Below are positions 49,901-58,945 of a DNA stretch of 64,000 nucleotides, piece after piece. The first letter of the stretch is position 1. Each line of letters opens with the position of its first letter. A program made the translations under genes and the position numbers. A model generated the notes under the pieces. That model worked only from the letters and a program-made list of their open reading frames with translations. It had not been told where the DNA came from and did not search any database. The stretch is from Hanleya hanleyi (taxonomy: Eukaryota > Mollusca > Polyplacophora > Lepidopleurida > Hanleyidae), in the NCBI GenBank assembly GCA_036873755.1, contig JAVTVY010020551.1, positions 1 through 64,000 of the forward strand, read 5' to 3'.

Positions 49901-52900
49901 CATGTAATGTGGTCTGGTCAAATGCCCATCGATTTGATCCTCAGTCTAACAGAAGAGCTTGTGTCGTTTTTACGGCGGTCTCAGAGGGAGATATATTTGT
50001 TGTTTTCTCGGTCATACCACGTGACCAAAACACGTGGTACTACCTTCAAGTTGGACCACAAGGTGTCGTCATCTATAAGGTATATATCAAATGTCTTCAT
50101 ATTAATAATAACTATAATATAATGAATTTTAAAATATAAAAAAAAACATAATCGGTTCTCCGTTGTATATACTACATGTATACGAGGAGAGAAGGTACAA
50201 TATTGAGTTGAATTCTTCTCTGCTTCTGTAACAACGTGATTATCTGGGACATTCTTCAAACTGTGGTCCAGCCAACATATATACAAATAGCCCTTTCCGG
50301 GAAGTGTCTGATCCCCCCCTGTATAAATGCCCCTCTTTGAGGTTAGAGGTACGAAAAGCTGCTTCCGGGAAGTAGTGGCCCCAGTTTCAAGTTTACCAAA
50401 GGCACCCGCAATTATTTTGAATAATATGTCGATAAACTATTCTAGAATATTTGTTTGAAAAACTATTTTGTTAATATTTTCTACGTGAACCGATAGATCC
50501 TGTACTTTAGGAAGTTATTTTTTTTTAGAAAAAAAAATAGAATATTTTATTACTAAAACTAATTGTGAGGGCCTTTGGTACTTACCGGAAGTTCTCTGCA
50601 CAGCACGGCCTCTAGTGGAACAAGAGAGATAAAACCCTTTCCGATTTGAGCTATTCTTCCAGACTGTTCAGTCATTGTAATAGAACTTTTCACTTCATGG
50701 CCACTTCCAGGGAACGCGGGTCATGAAGTTCATTGACGACCCCGGAGCACGCAGTTTGGGAGATCCTCGCCTATTTGAATCTTACTTCGCATGCGCACAC
50801 GAAACTATAAATGGATCCAAGACGACCTTGACCTATGGTAAAACAGCCGATAATGGGGTAAGTTTAGATACTTTTTCGTCATACAGGCTTCATGATTCCT
50901 ACGTGTTTACCGAAAGCGAAGTCTATTCCTGGCACCAACATCCGTCGCATGCCCGTTTTTTTATGGATTAATTGGACGTATAGGTGAAACATATTCAGAA
51001 AATGAAATGGCTTGGAATGCTCGTTTACATTTCCGGATGCGCATCCAATCGAATTAATTTCCTCATCTGGGCTTTTTCTGTTACGTCTACACAGGAAGAG
51101 GCTAATGTGTTCGCCGTCTACGAGGACGATCAGAGTCCCTTGCATGTTCGATTTTACGCCTTCGGAAACGCCGAGAAGGAAGTGACAATTGTTGATGCCA
51201 GGCTGTATCGGTCCGCAACTACCGGGGGTAGGGTCTGTCTCGGCGGCACGGTCAGTGTCGACGGAGAGTGTGTTGAGAGATGCCACGCCGAATGTAAAGG
51301 TAAACGATGTGGCGGATACTTATAAATATGGCAAAATATAACATCAATAATTTCAGTCATCGAAGATGATTTCGAGTTATTTCTACATTGTGAATAACCC
51401 AGCCAGAAAATACTGTATTGGGTGTTATTCGAACTCACGACTGAGGGGGATACGCAATCTCAGTAAACTAAGATATGATATCACGGAATACTCTATCCCA
51501 CATCAGCGCTATATAAATCCCGTGCGAATTTGAAAGTACATATGTTAGCCAATCAGGGAGAAACAACTTTAAAATAACGACCCTTATCAGTACACACATG
51601 ATCATGTGCACCAAAATAGCAAACAATATAGTGAAACAGTATCAGAATAAGGTCATCATGTCTAGACATGGTTCGTTCTCCAGAAAGTCCAAAGGATTGC
51701 CCCCGCCGAATGGTCTGGTTCTTGGCCGGCGACTGGGAATATCAAAAGACCGTCTCGTGGAGAGTATGTAAATATCCCTGAACGAAATGGCAATCAATTT
51801 CAAACTGAATAGGCAGAATTGTCGTGATTGGTTTATTATGTGATCTTGTAGAACATAGCATTATCACTAGATGGTATTTTCCCGAACTATCATTTTGGTT
51901 TACTTGGATTGGAGATAGGTAGAATTTATCGGCAAATCACTTGTACTGATTGTTTGCGACAATCCTTGCCATTCGCAAACATTATTATAGACATGGTATA
52001 TGCGAAATACGAGAGAAAAGACATGGAACTGCATTGCCATGCATCCGTCATGTCTTCGGAAACTGGCCGAATGTGTGGTTGTGTTTCAGGCAAAGAAAGT
52101 ATCGTCTCGATAACGTATTATGTTACAGAAGTATACTCATTATTGCAGATATGCAACCATATATGACTGATTATCAATATTCTTTTCATATCTATACACC
52201 CATGTTTGTATTTCTCAGGCTGCCACACCCCAGGGTCCGACATAGCCTGTCGGGAATGTCACCATTACAAACTTGATGACAGATGCGTAGCCGATTGTCC
52301 AAGCATGTACCAAGGGGATTCGAAGACGAAGAAATGTTTTTGTATGAGCAAGATTTATTGAGCATTTTAAGATTTCTTTTCTTTTCTACTGTCCTAAACT
52401 TGATGAACCTGTGTTAAGGCATACAGAAACACAACCCTACTCTGTTTATTTGTATCTTTGTCCGGCACTAAATCAACGTAAATTTAGTTATTATTTCACC
52501 GAAGTTTACCCAAGAGAACAAACGCAAATAAGACATTAAGCCCTTGTTGTTGAACGGAAGTAGGTTTTGGACGGAATACTGAGAAACGTTGTCAGAATAG
52601 ATCTGAGATCATATAGAGTGAAATCGAATCGAGAAACAACGCCTGTTGATGGCCGCAACATACTGTAACATGTATCGCCTCGGGGTTTTTTCTGATTTTT
52701 CAACCAGTAGAGACACAATACATCTGTTGTCATTGAAATGTGGGAGGATGGTATTTTCCGAGTCTGGTCCCAGAGGGATGGGGGAAATGGGTGGGGATGT
52801 GGCGTATATAACATGCAATTTGACGCTCATTGGAGGTTGAAACATAAAAGATATTGTATCTGTTTATGTTCCCGGTCCTTAGAGAAACAATCTTGGTGGA

Positions 52901-55900
52901 AAAGTTATTGAAATTCGTCGGAATAGCTGCAAGGTCAACCGGGGTTAAACAGGTTAAAAGTTAAACGGGGAATCAATAGCGGCCCCTTAGGAGTTGCGGG
53001 GTGGGGGTGGGGGGGGGGGAGATCGGAAGTTCGTAAAAAAATATTAGCTGTGAATGAGATCGGGAAGAGCAACATAAAACCCTGGAAAATTCAAAAGGGC
53101 ATTAGATGCTCACTGGGGGTCTGGAATATAGAATGTATATTTACATACTACTGTTACAGATATAAGTCTATCTGTTGTCATTGGATGTTTCAGGAATTGA
53201 AATTTCATTAAGTGATATATCATTTGTGAATATGTTCGTGTGAATGTAGATTGCTCCCACCTTGACTTCAAAAAGTTTCCGAAAACTAATGTTTATACTG
53301 AAATGATTCTACTCTTGATTTTTGTCGACCATAACAATATCAGTGAAGGTACTCTATCTCTTATAAAAGTTATTCGTGTCATTTTTATTCATGAGCTAAT
53401 GCAACTTTGGTTATTATCTTCCATATCTTCCTCTAGGCAAGTTTTTGGAACAAGGAAAGTGTGTCGAAGGTTGCTCCCCTAATCGATTAGCCGTTAATTC
53501 CAGCGTAGGTTCCACTCACTGCCTGTGTCGAATGTTTGCTCTGGGTAAGGAGGACGTGTGTTTGGACCAGTGTCCGGAGTTGACCCACCCATTCCATGAA
53601 GATGGACAGGTTGTATGTTCAGGTTGGTGTAATTGACTGACCATTGAACAGATTTATTCGTCGAATACATCTTGCAAGAATAAATTGCAGCAAATCGTAT
53701 TCACTGTGGTATTCATTTACTTGCTAGCTTATATCTACGTACAAACTTGTTCTGTTTTCGAAGCCTATTTTGGTAACCCATTTAAAAGACACTAAAAGGC
53801 AGATCACCTCAAGCAAGACAAGGATATGTTGCTGAACAAGCTTTGCGTCACATATAGTGCTCAACTATAACATTTCGCAGAATTTCACCCAAATGGACAC
53901 TTTATTATCAATCCCCCCCCCCCCCGCATATATGCCCGGGGGATATAGCGATAGCCACGGAAGTCTGTCCGTCTGTCTGATTGTCTGTCTGTCTGACCGT
54001 CTTTCTGTCTGTCTGTTTATCTGAATTTCTTGTCTCTTCCTACATTTTTGATACGGTTGACGCGAAACTTGGTGGATATTATCGACAAAGTCTGAAGATG
54101 CGCATGTGCTCTTCCCCTTGACGGAGGTTATTCCCTTACTGAGTTATTGCTCTTTACAATTCAAAATACTGTAAATTAAATGATGTCATCTTGTCAACGC
54201 AACTCCTACACTTTTGATACGGTTCGCCTATTACTTGGTGGATATTATCGGCACAGTCCGGAGATGCGCATGTGATCTTCCCATGGACGGGGGATTTTTC
54301 TGTGCTGAGTTATTGCCCTTTACAGCTTTACAGTTCAAAGTATTGTAGATCCATCCGTTCATATTTCTTGTCAGCGCAACTCCTACTACACTTCTGATAC
54401 GGTTAACACTATACTTGGTTGATATTATCGGCACCGCCTGAAGATGCGCATGTGCTCTTCCCGTTGACGGAGGACATTTTCTCACTGAGTTATTGCCCTT
54501 TACAGTTCAAAATACTGTAGATCAAATTAAGTTGTCATCTTGTCAACGTGACTCCTTCTACACTTCTGATATGGTTCACCTAATATTTGAGGGATAATAT
54601 CCCCACAGTCCGGAGAGGCGCATGTGCTTTCCCTGTTGTTGGAGGATTTTTCTTCTTACGGAGTTATTGCCCTTTACAGGTCAAAGTAGTGTAGACCCGT
54701 CTGTTCGTATTTCTTGTCAATGCACCTCCTCATACACTTTTGATATGGTTAACACGATTCTCGGTGGATATTATCATCACAGTCTGAAGATGAGCATGTG
54801 CTCTTCCGATTGATAGCAGATATTTCCTTACTGAGTTATCGACCTTTATAATTCAAAATACTGTATATTAAATGATATCATCTTGTCAGCACAACTCCTA
54901 CTACACTTATGATACGGTTCACATGATACTTGGTAGATATTATCGGCACAGTCTGAAGCTGCGTATGTGCTCTTCCCGTTGACGGGGGATTTTGCCTTAA
55001 TGAGTTATTGACCTATACAGTTCATACTAAGTACTGTAGATTAAATGATATCATCTTGTCAATATCATCTCCTCCTACACTTTTGATAATACTTGGTGAA
55101 TATTATCAGCACAGTCCAGAGATGAACATGTGCTCTTCTCGTTGACAGAGGGTTTTTTCTTACTGAGCTATTGCCTTTACAGTTCAAAATACTCTGGATT
55201 AAATGGTATCTTTTCCATGCATCTGTTACATTTTCACATAAGACTTGGCGGATGTTATCAGCACAGTCTATAGATGCTTATGGGTTATTTTTATTGACGG
55301 ACGATTTTGCCTCACTGAGCTATTGCCTTTCACAGTTCAAAATACTGCACATTAAATGATATCATCTTGTGAAATCAACTCCTCCTACAACTTCTGATGT
55401 GGTTCACATGATATCTGGTGTATATTATAGACACAATCTGGAGACAAGCATGTTCTTTGATATGTTGTATTGCACATCACTGATTTCCTATACACGGAAA
55501 TGCAGCTGTTTTCTTCCTTCCCAGTTCATTGACACTGGGACCGGGGAATACCCCATCTTCTGATAACAAATCCGACTCGAAACTGAAATCTTATTATTAC
55601 ACTTTAATGTCCCGTGAATCGGTATTGCAAAGCCGGTCCATGAAACTTTGGTGAGGTCTTGAACAGCGGGACCTTATCTAATAATGAAATGATTGCAATA
55701 TGGTATGCTGCTCGCGGTAAATATGCTTTACTGTCTATATTTGATAAATTTCTAATCCTTTGTATTTTAGCGAACGTTCGGTTAGCTGGAGGGAGTGGGC
55801 CAACCAACGGGCGCGTCGAAGTCCTAGTGGATGACGTCTGGGGAACAGTTTGCGACAATGCTTGGAACGATGTAGATGCCGCAGTGGTTTGCCGTCAACT

Positions 55901-56702
55901 CGGGTACTGTAACGGCCAGGCAAGGAACAATGCCCACTTTGGTAGTGGAGTGGACCCCATCCACCTAATATTTGTACAGTGCGACGGCTCAGAGACGAAT
56001 CTGATCGACTGTCGGTCGTCACGAAGCACCGCATTTTGCGATCACTCTGAGGATGCGGGAGTCACGTGCACACCGTGTGATCTGAGGTTGGTTGGAGACG
56101 ACCATGCAGGGAGGGTAGAGATCCGGATAAACGGTACATGGGGCACGATATGCAACGACAACTGGGATGAGAGAGAGGCCAGAGTGGTATGCAGGCAAAT
56201 GGGATATTGTAACGGCACCGTGACTCCGAACAGTCTCTACGGGATGGGTAACGGCCCAATATTTCTTGACAAATTCCAGTGTTCCGGAGACGAACCAGAC
56301 CTTCACAGATGCCCTTCTAGCAGTCAGCACAGCTGCAAACACACCCAGGATGCTGGCGTTATTTGCAATATTGGCGCACCATGCGTACGTCTGGTCAATG
56401 GAACAGCGCCCTCTAACGGCCGCGTTGAGATTTTTGAAAAAGATGTCTGGGGAACCGTTTGTGACCATGGCTGGGATGACGTGGATGCAAATGTTCTTTG
56501 TCACCAACTTGGGTATAAATGCGGCGGTTCGGCCACAGTGGAGGCATACTACGGACAGGGTGCCAGTTATCTGCCTGTTTACATGGACGGTGTGAATTGC
56601 GATGGATCCGAACACAGTGTGTTCTACTGTCCGGCGAAGCCTTTCAACGCGACAACTTGCCAGCACACGAGAGATGCAGGAGTGGTCTGTAAATATTGCT
56701 GA
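28834..56702 (+). CDS. Secreted MACPF / cysteine-rich / triple-SRCR protein (20 exons, 1,345 aa)
   Basis: Gene model built from GT-AG sites with phase kept at every junction; total coding length 4,038 nt. Exons: 28834-28984, 32784-32857, 33521-33615, 34268-34409, 35022-35134, 36011-36352, 37606-37715, 38193-38343, 39078-39218, 39850-40092, 43261-43453, 44261-44398, 46347-46517, 47293-47468, 49875-50079, 50711-50857, 51095-51299, 52219-52341, 53437-53622, 55771-56702. Order in the protein: signal peptide (1-20), basic RKRR site (54-57), MACPF domain (about 76-520) with the family signature WGTHY at 349-353, an unassigned 521-900 region whose second half faintly resembles the FAMeT fold, a Cys-rich segment (about 905-1035), and three SRCR domains (1038-1345). 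MACPF proteins oligomerise into membrane pores; SRCR domains bind microbial or host ligands. I infer an extracellular immune or defence role. The combination is not one I know. The 5' UTR and promoter were not located. Confidence 0.9.
31535..31960 (+). repeat. Two-copy direct repeat of about 205 bp (intron 1)
   Basis: The unit reads TTAGGGGACTG, GACCTACTTTTGATGAAAA, CTTGGGCCGTGCCCATC and GTCCTAATGC, and is repeated with few changes at about 31740-31960. Confidence 0.8.
32784..32857 (+). CDS. Exon 2: propeptide end with RKRR site
   Basis: After TTGTTGCAG. Residues 54-57 are RKRR, a furin-type motif, followed by an Ala/Gly-rich hydrophobic stretch. Two donors are possible (GTGTAT or GTATAA); only the latter (exon end 32857) keeps exons 3 and 4 open. 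Confidence 0.75.
32785..33520. other. Intron 2 with dispersed-repeat fragment (after 32857)
   Basis: Around 33075-33120 a GTCATATGGTTGxTTTTxA...CGTCAATTT phrase recurs at 45474-45520 and 45927-45975. It belongs to a dispersed family that also contains CACATGAACAGCTGCAATAAAAGCG (near 45880; variants near 18790, 22658, 32980 and 58290). Confidence 0.45.
33521..33615 (+). CDS. Exon 3: start of MACPF domain
   Basis: Follows a long T-tract and GCAG. Both of two frames are open; the phase of exon 4 selects the one beginning AEINIIPERGMQ. Donor GTAAGA, phase 2. Confidence 0.8.
34040..34245 (-). mobile_element. TTAACCCTA-ended element, deletion derivative (intron 3)
   Basis: Retains the TTCTTCAAAATT...GCGA segment, the GACGTCACTGTGACGTCATC palindrome and the terminal CCAGGCCTGTACAGG...TTAGGGTTAA end. 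It lies just upstream of exon 4. Confidence 0.6.
34268..34409 (+). CDS. Exon 4: MACPF N-terminal part
   Basis: Acceptor TTTTCCAG, donor GTAAAA, ends in phase 0. Contains GCFGRV and two further cysteines (DPCYA, PRCP) that could form local disulfides. Confidence 0.85.
34476..34670 (+). repeat. 22-bp minisatellite, nine copies (intron 4)
   Basis: Unit ATGTCACTCTGACxTTATCAA alternating G and T at one position; one unit is shortened by loss of CTCT. Confidence 0.95.
35022..35134 (+). CDS. Exon 5: MACPF glycine motif
   Basis: Acceptor TTTTGCAG, donor GTAAGC. Encodes GNFIGVGFDGRGDY, the Gly-rich entry strand typical of MACPF domains, and one Cys. Phase 2. Confidence 0.9.
36011..36352 (+). CDS. 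Exon 6: MACPF first membrane-hairpin region
   Basis: Acceptor GTTTCAG, donor GTGAGA. Residues 193-305. Contains a Gly/aromatic GGFLGLFGVG (253-262) and then a Ser/His-rich segment, fitting the first transmembrane-hairpin helix cluster of MACPF proteins. Confidence 0.9.
36565..37281. mobile_element. 717-bp fold-back element with 9-bp target duplication (intron 6)
   Basis: Arms of about 350 bases are inverted copies of each other (ends TAGACCTAGTAGTTCTCTCC) around a short centre near 36940-36960. TACCTGTCC flanks both ends (36556-36564 and 37282-37290). A 9-bp duplication with long inverted repeats is the hallmark of Mutator-type (MULE) elements. There is no transposase, so it moved non-autonomously. 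Confidence 0.85.
37606..37715 (+). CDS. Exon 7: MACPF core
   Basis: Acceptor CACTTTAAG, donor GTAAGT. Encodes the helix and loop before the signature (FLQDFLALP). Phase 1 at the end. Confidence 0.9.
38193..38343 (+). CDS. Exon 8: MACPF signature exon
   Basis: Begins with the codon completed from exon 7 and encodes LRWGTHYIKSAKFGG. WGTHY (349-353) plus the following GG is the diagnostic MACPF/CDC motif. Donor GTTTGT, phase 2. Confidence 0.95.
38640..38800. repeat. Repeated TGACCCAAxAxTATTGGGTCR palindromes (intron 8)
   Basis: Three small palindromes (about 38641, 38709 and 38770) and TTGGGTC words. Looks like a short hairpin-forming repeat. Confidence 0.55.
39078..39218 (+). CDS. Exon 9: MACPF second hairpin region
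   Basis: Acceptor CTCTTCAG. Ser-rich and charged, as expected for the second hairpin. The donor is GTACAT (39219), chosen because exon 10 needs phase 2; the frame would otherwise stop 26 bases later. Confidence 0.85.
39445..39765 (+). repeat. Two-copy direct repeat of about 155 bp (intron 9)
   Basis: The unit starts TGTAGGGGAGATAACTCTAT and continues GTGTGAAAGCT, GGAAGCAGATT and GTGTCAAATG. The copies start at about 39451 and 39610. Confidence 0.85.
39850..40092 (+). CDS. Exon 10: end of MACPF domain
   Basis: Acceptor GATTTCAG, donor GTATGT. Contains VEGGD, EWLHSIPDYP and APITDMC, which match the usual closing motifs of MACPF (GGD, W..S....P, PI.D). Confidence 0.95.
41160..41300. repeat. 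Fragment resembling the palindrome element's control region (intron 10)
   Basis: Tandem CACTTCCGGGTCAAAGGT words, a DR1 site at 41227-41239, and CGGCGGTGATGCGGTC (about 41278-41294), identical to the outer start of the satellite arms at 86-102 and 61034-61050. Confidence 0.55.
41540..41660 (-). repeat. Possible tRNA-derived SINE fragment (intron 10)
   Basis: On the minus strand GGTTCGACTCC (41573-41563) is a perfect B-box of RNA polymerase III promoters, followed by CACCAGG. I see no good A-box or cloverleaf, so it is not a tRNA gene. Confidence 0.35.
42110..42300. mobile_element. Diverged TTAACCCTA-family fragment (intron 10)
   Basis: Keeps the GATGACGTCAATGTGACGTCA palindrome, CATCTTGATTTTTTT and GGCCCAAGTATATAGTATGG. 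Ends not found. Confidence 0.5.
43261..43453 (+). CDS. Exon 11: post-MACPF linker
   Basis: Acceptor TTTCCAG, donor GTGAAT. Arg-rich helix-like sequence with two Cys (RRYCDYM, RRRCGSL). No domain recognised. Confidence 0.85.
43785..43865 (+). repeat. G-rich tract (intron 11)
   Basis: Runs of GGGG including a stretch of about 14 G at 43849-43862; potential G-quadruplex on the coding strand. Confidence 0.7.
44261..44398 (+). CDS. Exon 12: linker
   Basis: Acceptor TTTTAATAG, donor GTATTC, 138 nt in phase 0. One Cys and one N-glycosylation site (NSTC). Function not recognised. Confidence 0.75.
45470..46000 (+). repeat. Two copies of a dispersed repeat (intron 12)
   Basis: GTTGCTTTTT...CGTCGTCAATTTT...CCACCTCTTxCATATCGCTCC occurs at about 45480-45545 and again at 45935-45998, with the CACATGAACAGCTGCAATAAAAGCG word between them. 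Confidence 0.6.
46347..46517 (+). CDS. Exon 13: beta-rich unassigned region
   Basis: Acceptor CTTTTACAG, donor GTTAGT, phase 0. Encodes TVIVFYHHMNRKWFV, suggesting beta strands. Confidence 0.85.
47293..47468 (+). CDS. Exon 14: unassigned region
   Basis: Acceptor TTTTGTAG, donor GTTTGT. Leu-rich, ends in phase 2. No motif recognised. Confidence 0.8.
47770..49630. mobile_element. 1.86-kb element with palindromic ends (intron 14)
   Basis: Both ends are about 130-bp hairpins (TTACGCACGGTTAGTGTG...AGGGCG...CACACTAACCGTGCGTAA). Inside them longer inverted repeats continue to about 48085 and 49290 (GGACGAGTTTATGTGG). The 1.2-kb core includes a 53-codon frame at 48191-48352 with two CxxC knuckles (CDECG, CDFCG), possibly a zinc-ribbon relic. 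No transposase core seen. Confidence 0.65.
49829..49868 (+). repeat. (GTT)n microsatellite in the 3' splice tract of intron 14
   Basis: About 13 GTT units ending seven bases before the exon 15 boundary; it replaces the usual pyrimidine tract. Confidence 0.95.
49875..50079 (+). CDS. Exon 15: FAMeT-like strand region
   Basis: Acceptor TTTTATAG just after a (GTT)n run, donor GTATAT. Contains CVVFTAVSEGDIFVVFS and WYYLQVGPQGVVIYK, which recall the alternating strands of Methyltransf_FA/FAMeT domains. The assignment is weak. Confidence 0.85.
50711..50857 (+). CDS. Exon 16: FAMeT-like region, continued
   Basis: Acceptor CACTTCCAG, donor GTAAGT, 147 nt phase 0. One Cys (YFACAHE) and one N-glycosylation site (NGS). 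Confidence 0.85.
51095..51299 (+). CDS. Exon 17: end of FAMeT-like region and first cysteines
   Basis: Acceptor TCTACACAG, donor GTAAAC. Ends with four cysteines in the order C-x11-C-x3-C-x3-C, the start of the cysteine-rich stalk. Phase 1. Confidence 0.9.
52219..52341 (+). CDS. Exon 18: cysteine-rich module
   Basis: Acceptor TTTCTCAG, donor GTATGA. Contains CRECHHYKLDDRCVADCP, the furin-like / growth-factor-receptor Cys-repeat style. Phase 1. Confidence 0.85.
53437..53622 (+). CDS. Exon 19: cysteine-rich module
   Basis: Acceptor TCCTCTAG, donor GTTGGT. Two similar half-units (KCVEGCSP and VCLDQCPE) with eight cysteines in total. Phase 1, as in exons 17 and 18, so these modules are exchangeable symmetric exons. 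Confidence 0.9.
53915..54030 (+). repeat. C-tract and (GTCT)n microsatellite (intron 19)
   Basis: Run of about 13 C at 53914-53927 and interrupted GTCTGTCT repeats at 53960-54020. Confidence 0.9.
54030..55470 (+). repeat. About eight tandem units of 170-175 bp (intron 19)
   Basis: Each unit has TTTTGATACGGTT, CTTGGTGGATATTATCGGCACAG, GATGCGCATGTGCTCTTCC, GTTGACGG and TGAGTTATTGCCCTTTACAG. They recur near 54050, 54220, 54400, 54570, 54742, 54913, 55085 and, degraded, beyond. The array ends about 300 bases before the SRCR exon. Confidence 0.85.
55771..56702 (+). CDS. Exon 20: three SRCR domains and stop
   Basis: Acceptor TGTATTTTAG. One 932-bp exon codes all three SRCR domains. Each has VRLxxG or LRLVG, GRVE, WGTxCxxxWxxxxAxVxCxQxGY, and DAGVxC at its end. 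Seven to eight Cys per domain fits the group B type. TGA at 56700-56702 follows the last domain by three residues, so there is no membrane anchor. Confidence 0.97.
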
Positions 56703-57085
56703 GGCCATTCTTCTCCGCTTTGCGCACGTGACTCCTCGTCTTTATTTGAATGAAATATTACATATTTACAATAACAATATTATTCCCCTCCGCTATCAAA
56801 CGATGACATGAAATACTTATGTTCCCTATACGTATACATCAATTTCAAGCCACAGTGTGCGCCCATATAGTTGGGCCTTATTCGGTGAGAGCCACTTCTT
56901 ACATGGTCCAGTTTGAACTTCATCTAGTTTAGATCAGTACAAGTTTCTAATTTCAAGTTTCTAATTACCTGTATTTCTTCGGATAACAATATACGTTTTG
57001 TTTTACAGTTCATGCCAATTGCAGATTAAAAGCTTAGCAATGTTCTATGTTTTCTACACGTTGTCATAATCTGTCTACATTGTGA

Positions 57086-57091
57086 AATAAA
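57086..57091 (+). terminator. Polyadenylation signal of the MACPF-SRCR gene
   Basis: First AATAAA after the stop, 384 bases downstream, in AT-rich DNA. Confidence 0.55.
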
Positions 57092-57532
57092 TTATATCTG
57101 AAAAAACGATAGTTTGGGTTTTCTCTTGACGTTGATATATTTATCCGCCTATAATAAATTTGTTGAGTAAACACATCGGTACTCAAAAAAATATAATTAT
57201 TTCCCATCTTTTCAGTTGACTGTGAAAAGTTATGAAAGTTGATATCATACCAAAAGACATTCTATGTATAAATTAGGAGTGGAGGGGTAACGGTTTGGTA
57301 AGTGTACGTATCGCTATTTTATACATAAAACGCATTTAAATTATATCCACTGCCACTGTGGTGTATGAAAAGGGGAAAAATAATTATGAGGGAAACAATA
57401 ATGGAAAGAAGGGAAATAAAAAGAAGACAATCGCTTTTATATCGAACTCATTCAAGTCTGAAAATCATAAGTAAAACTTATTTCTCATACTTCGATCTTG
57501 ATAAACACGTTGGTCATTTCGTCCTTTGTTGC

Positions 57533-58110
57533 ATTATCCCTATTTGGCTTGGACTTTTTGGGACCTGTTGTGGCCTGGGGGGGGGGGCGAAATGGCCCCC
57601 CTAATTATTTTTCTTACTGCTTGCGCTAGGGAGCTGAAACTTACCACACTATACCCTTGGGTCAAGCTCGACCAGAAAATGTAAAAAACAAATCCAAGAT
57701 GGCCGCTTTGATGACGTCACAGTGCTGCATTTTTTGGTCGATTTTTCAGTCAGATTTTCCGATTTTTTTTATTTATGCAATTTCTCCGGAAAAACTGCAT
57801 GATAAATTAGCAAATAATTAATGTGATGTGAAATAAAATATTTGTTGCCCGCTTTTCATCGCGGAAAAGCAGAAATTTTGAAGAAATATGACACACACGT
57901 CGCTTTTCTGGGACCCCACGTGGCCGCCATCTTGAATTTTCCCATGATCATCTGCTCGGGGGTTTATGCAAATAGGCTCAAATGACCCCAATATGATTAT
58001 CTATAAAGTCACGGAGTTTCAGCTCTCCATTTTTTGTCGTTCCGGAGATAGCGCAGAAAGTTTGGTAAGGGGGGGGAGGCATTCCCCCCCCCCAGGCCAG
58101 GTAGGGTTAA
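57533..58110 (+). mobile_element. TTAACCCTA-ended element, forward copy 1
   Basis: Right end CCAGGCCAGGTAGGGTTAA is the inverted repeat of the left end of the next copy (TTAACCCTATCTGGCCTGG). Contains AAGATGGCCGC and TTTGATGACGTCAC, G and C homopolymer tracts near both ends, and GTCGTTCCGGAGATAGCG. Confidence 0.75.
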
Positions 58111-58945
58111 GTAATATTAATGGCCGTTGCAATGTTAAGGGGTTATACAGGCGGTCCTCGGCGAGCTTCTCCAATTTGTGAACCATGAAAAATTCTTCTT
58201 TATGACATGTAATCTAGCGGTCACATACTTTATCACTCTCCATCAGATGACAAGCCGATGCTATGGCCGTGTGATCATGCCGTCCAGGGTGTCCACATGA
58301 ACAACTGCAATACATGCATGGCTGAGATACATCTAGTGTCATGACAGAAATCATACGAGGCATTGTGCGGTCAGAATGTTGACCTGTGGGGTCATGCGCC
58401 GGTACGCCGATATGTTTTTCCATCACCATTGTATATTGTGTTTAATCGTAGAGATTTATGAGGACAATAACTATAGCGTTGTAGCTAGAGGGCCCAAAAC
58501 CCAACATTTGAAAAGCCTTATTCGAACCTATTACCACCAAATCCAAAGAGGGTATAAAATATAGATATATAAAAACATGTTACTTTCCTATAAGAAAGTG
58601 GTCAATAGTTTTCGATTATGCTGACAAGACCTCACGACGTCTCTGTCGACAGGTCCTGGTCATCAAGAAGTATTCTGTTAGTCAAAATCGTTCCCCAATG
58701 CATAATGTACCGGTATATTCATTATTATTGAATGTACTACGCATCCTGCAATTCTCAGTGATATAAACTCGTGTTCGATAACGTTAAGTTCTCTTCTTGG
58801 ATCACCGTGACCAACCATAGCTACAATATTTGCATTTTATGACGTTGCCTGACAGGGAACCCAATTTCGGAGATGACTGATTGCAACGAATCAGACACAC
58901 GTGACTAAAGGGATCTAATGGACAATGCATCTTGGGTGAGATCTT
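58111..58945. other. Spacer between two element copies
   Basis: No gene. Dispersed-repeat words at 58283-58335 (GTCCACATGAACAACTGCAA, GGCTGAGATACAT). Confidence 0.45.

Noticed and set aside
49831..50139. Frame starting with a poly-Leu run
   Set aside because: The Leu run is the intronic (GTT)n repeat; the real coding part is exon 15 in the same frame after the acceptor at 49874.
56019..56708. 229-codon minus-strand frame
   Set aside because: Antisense shadow of the SRCR exon.
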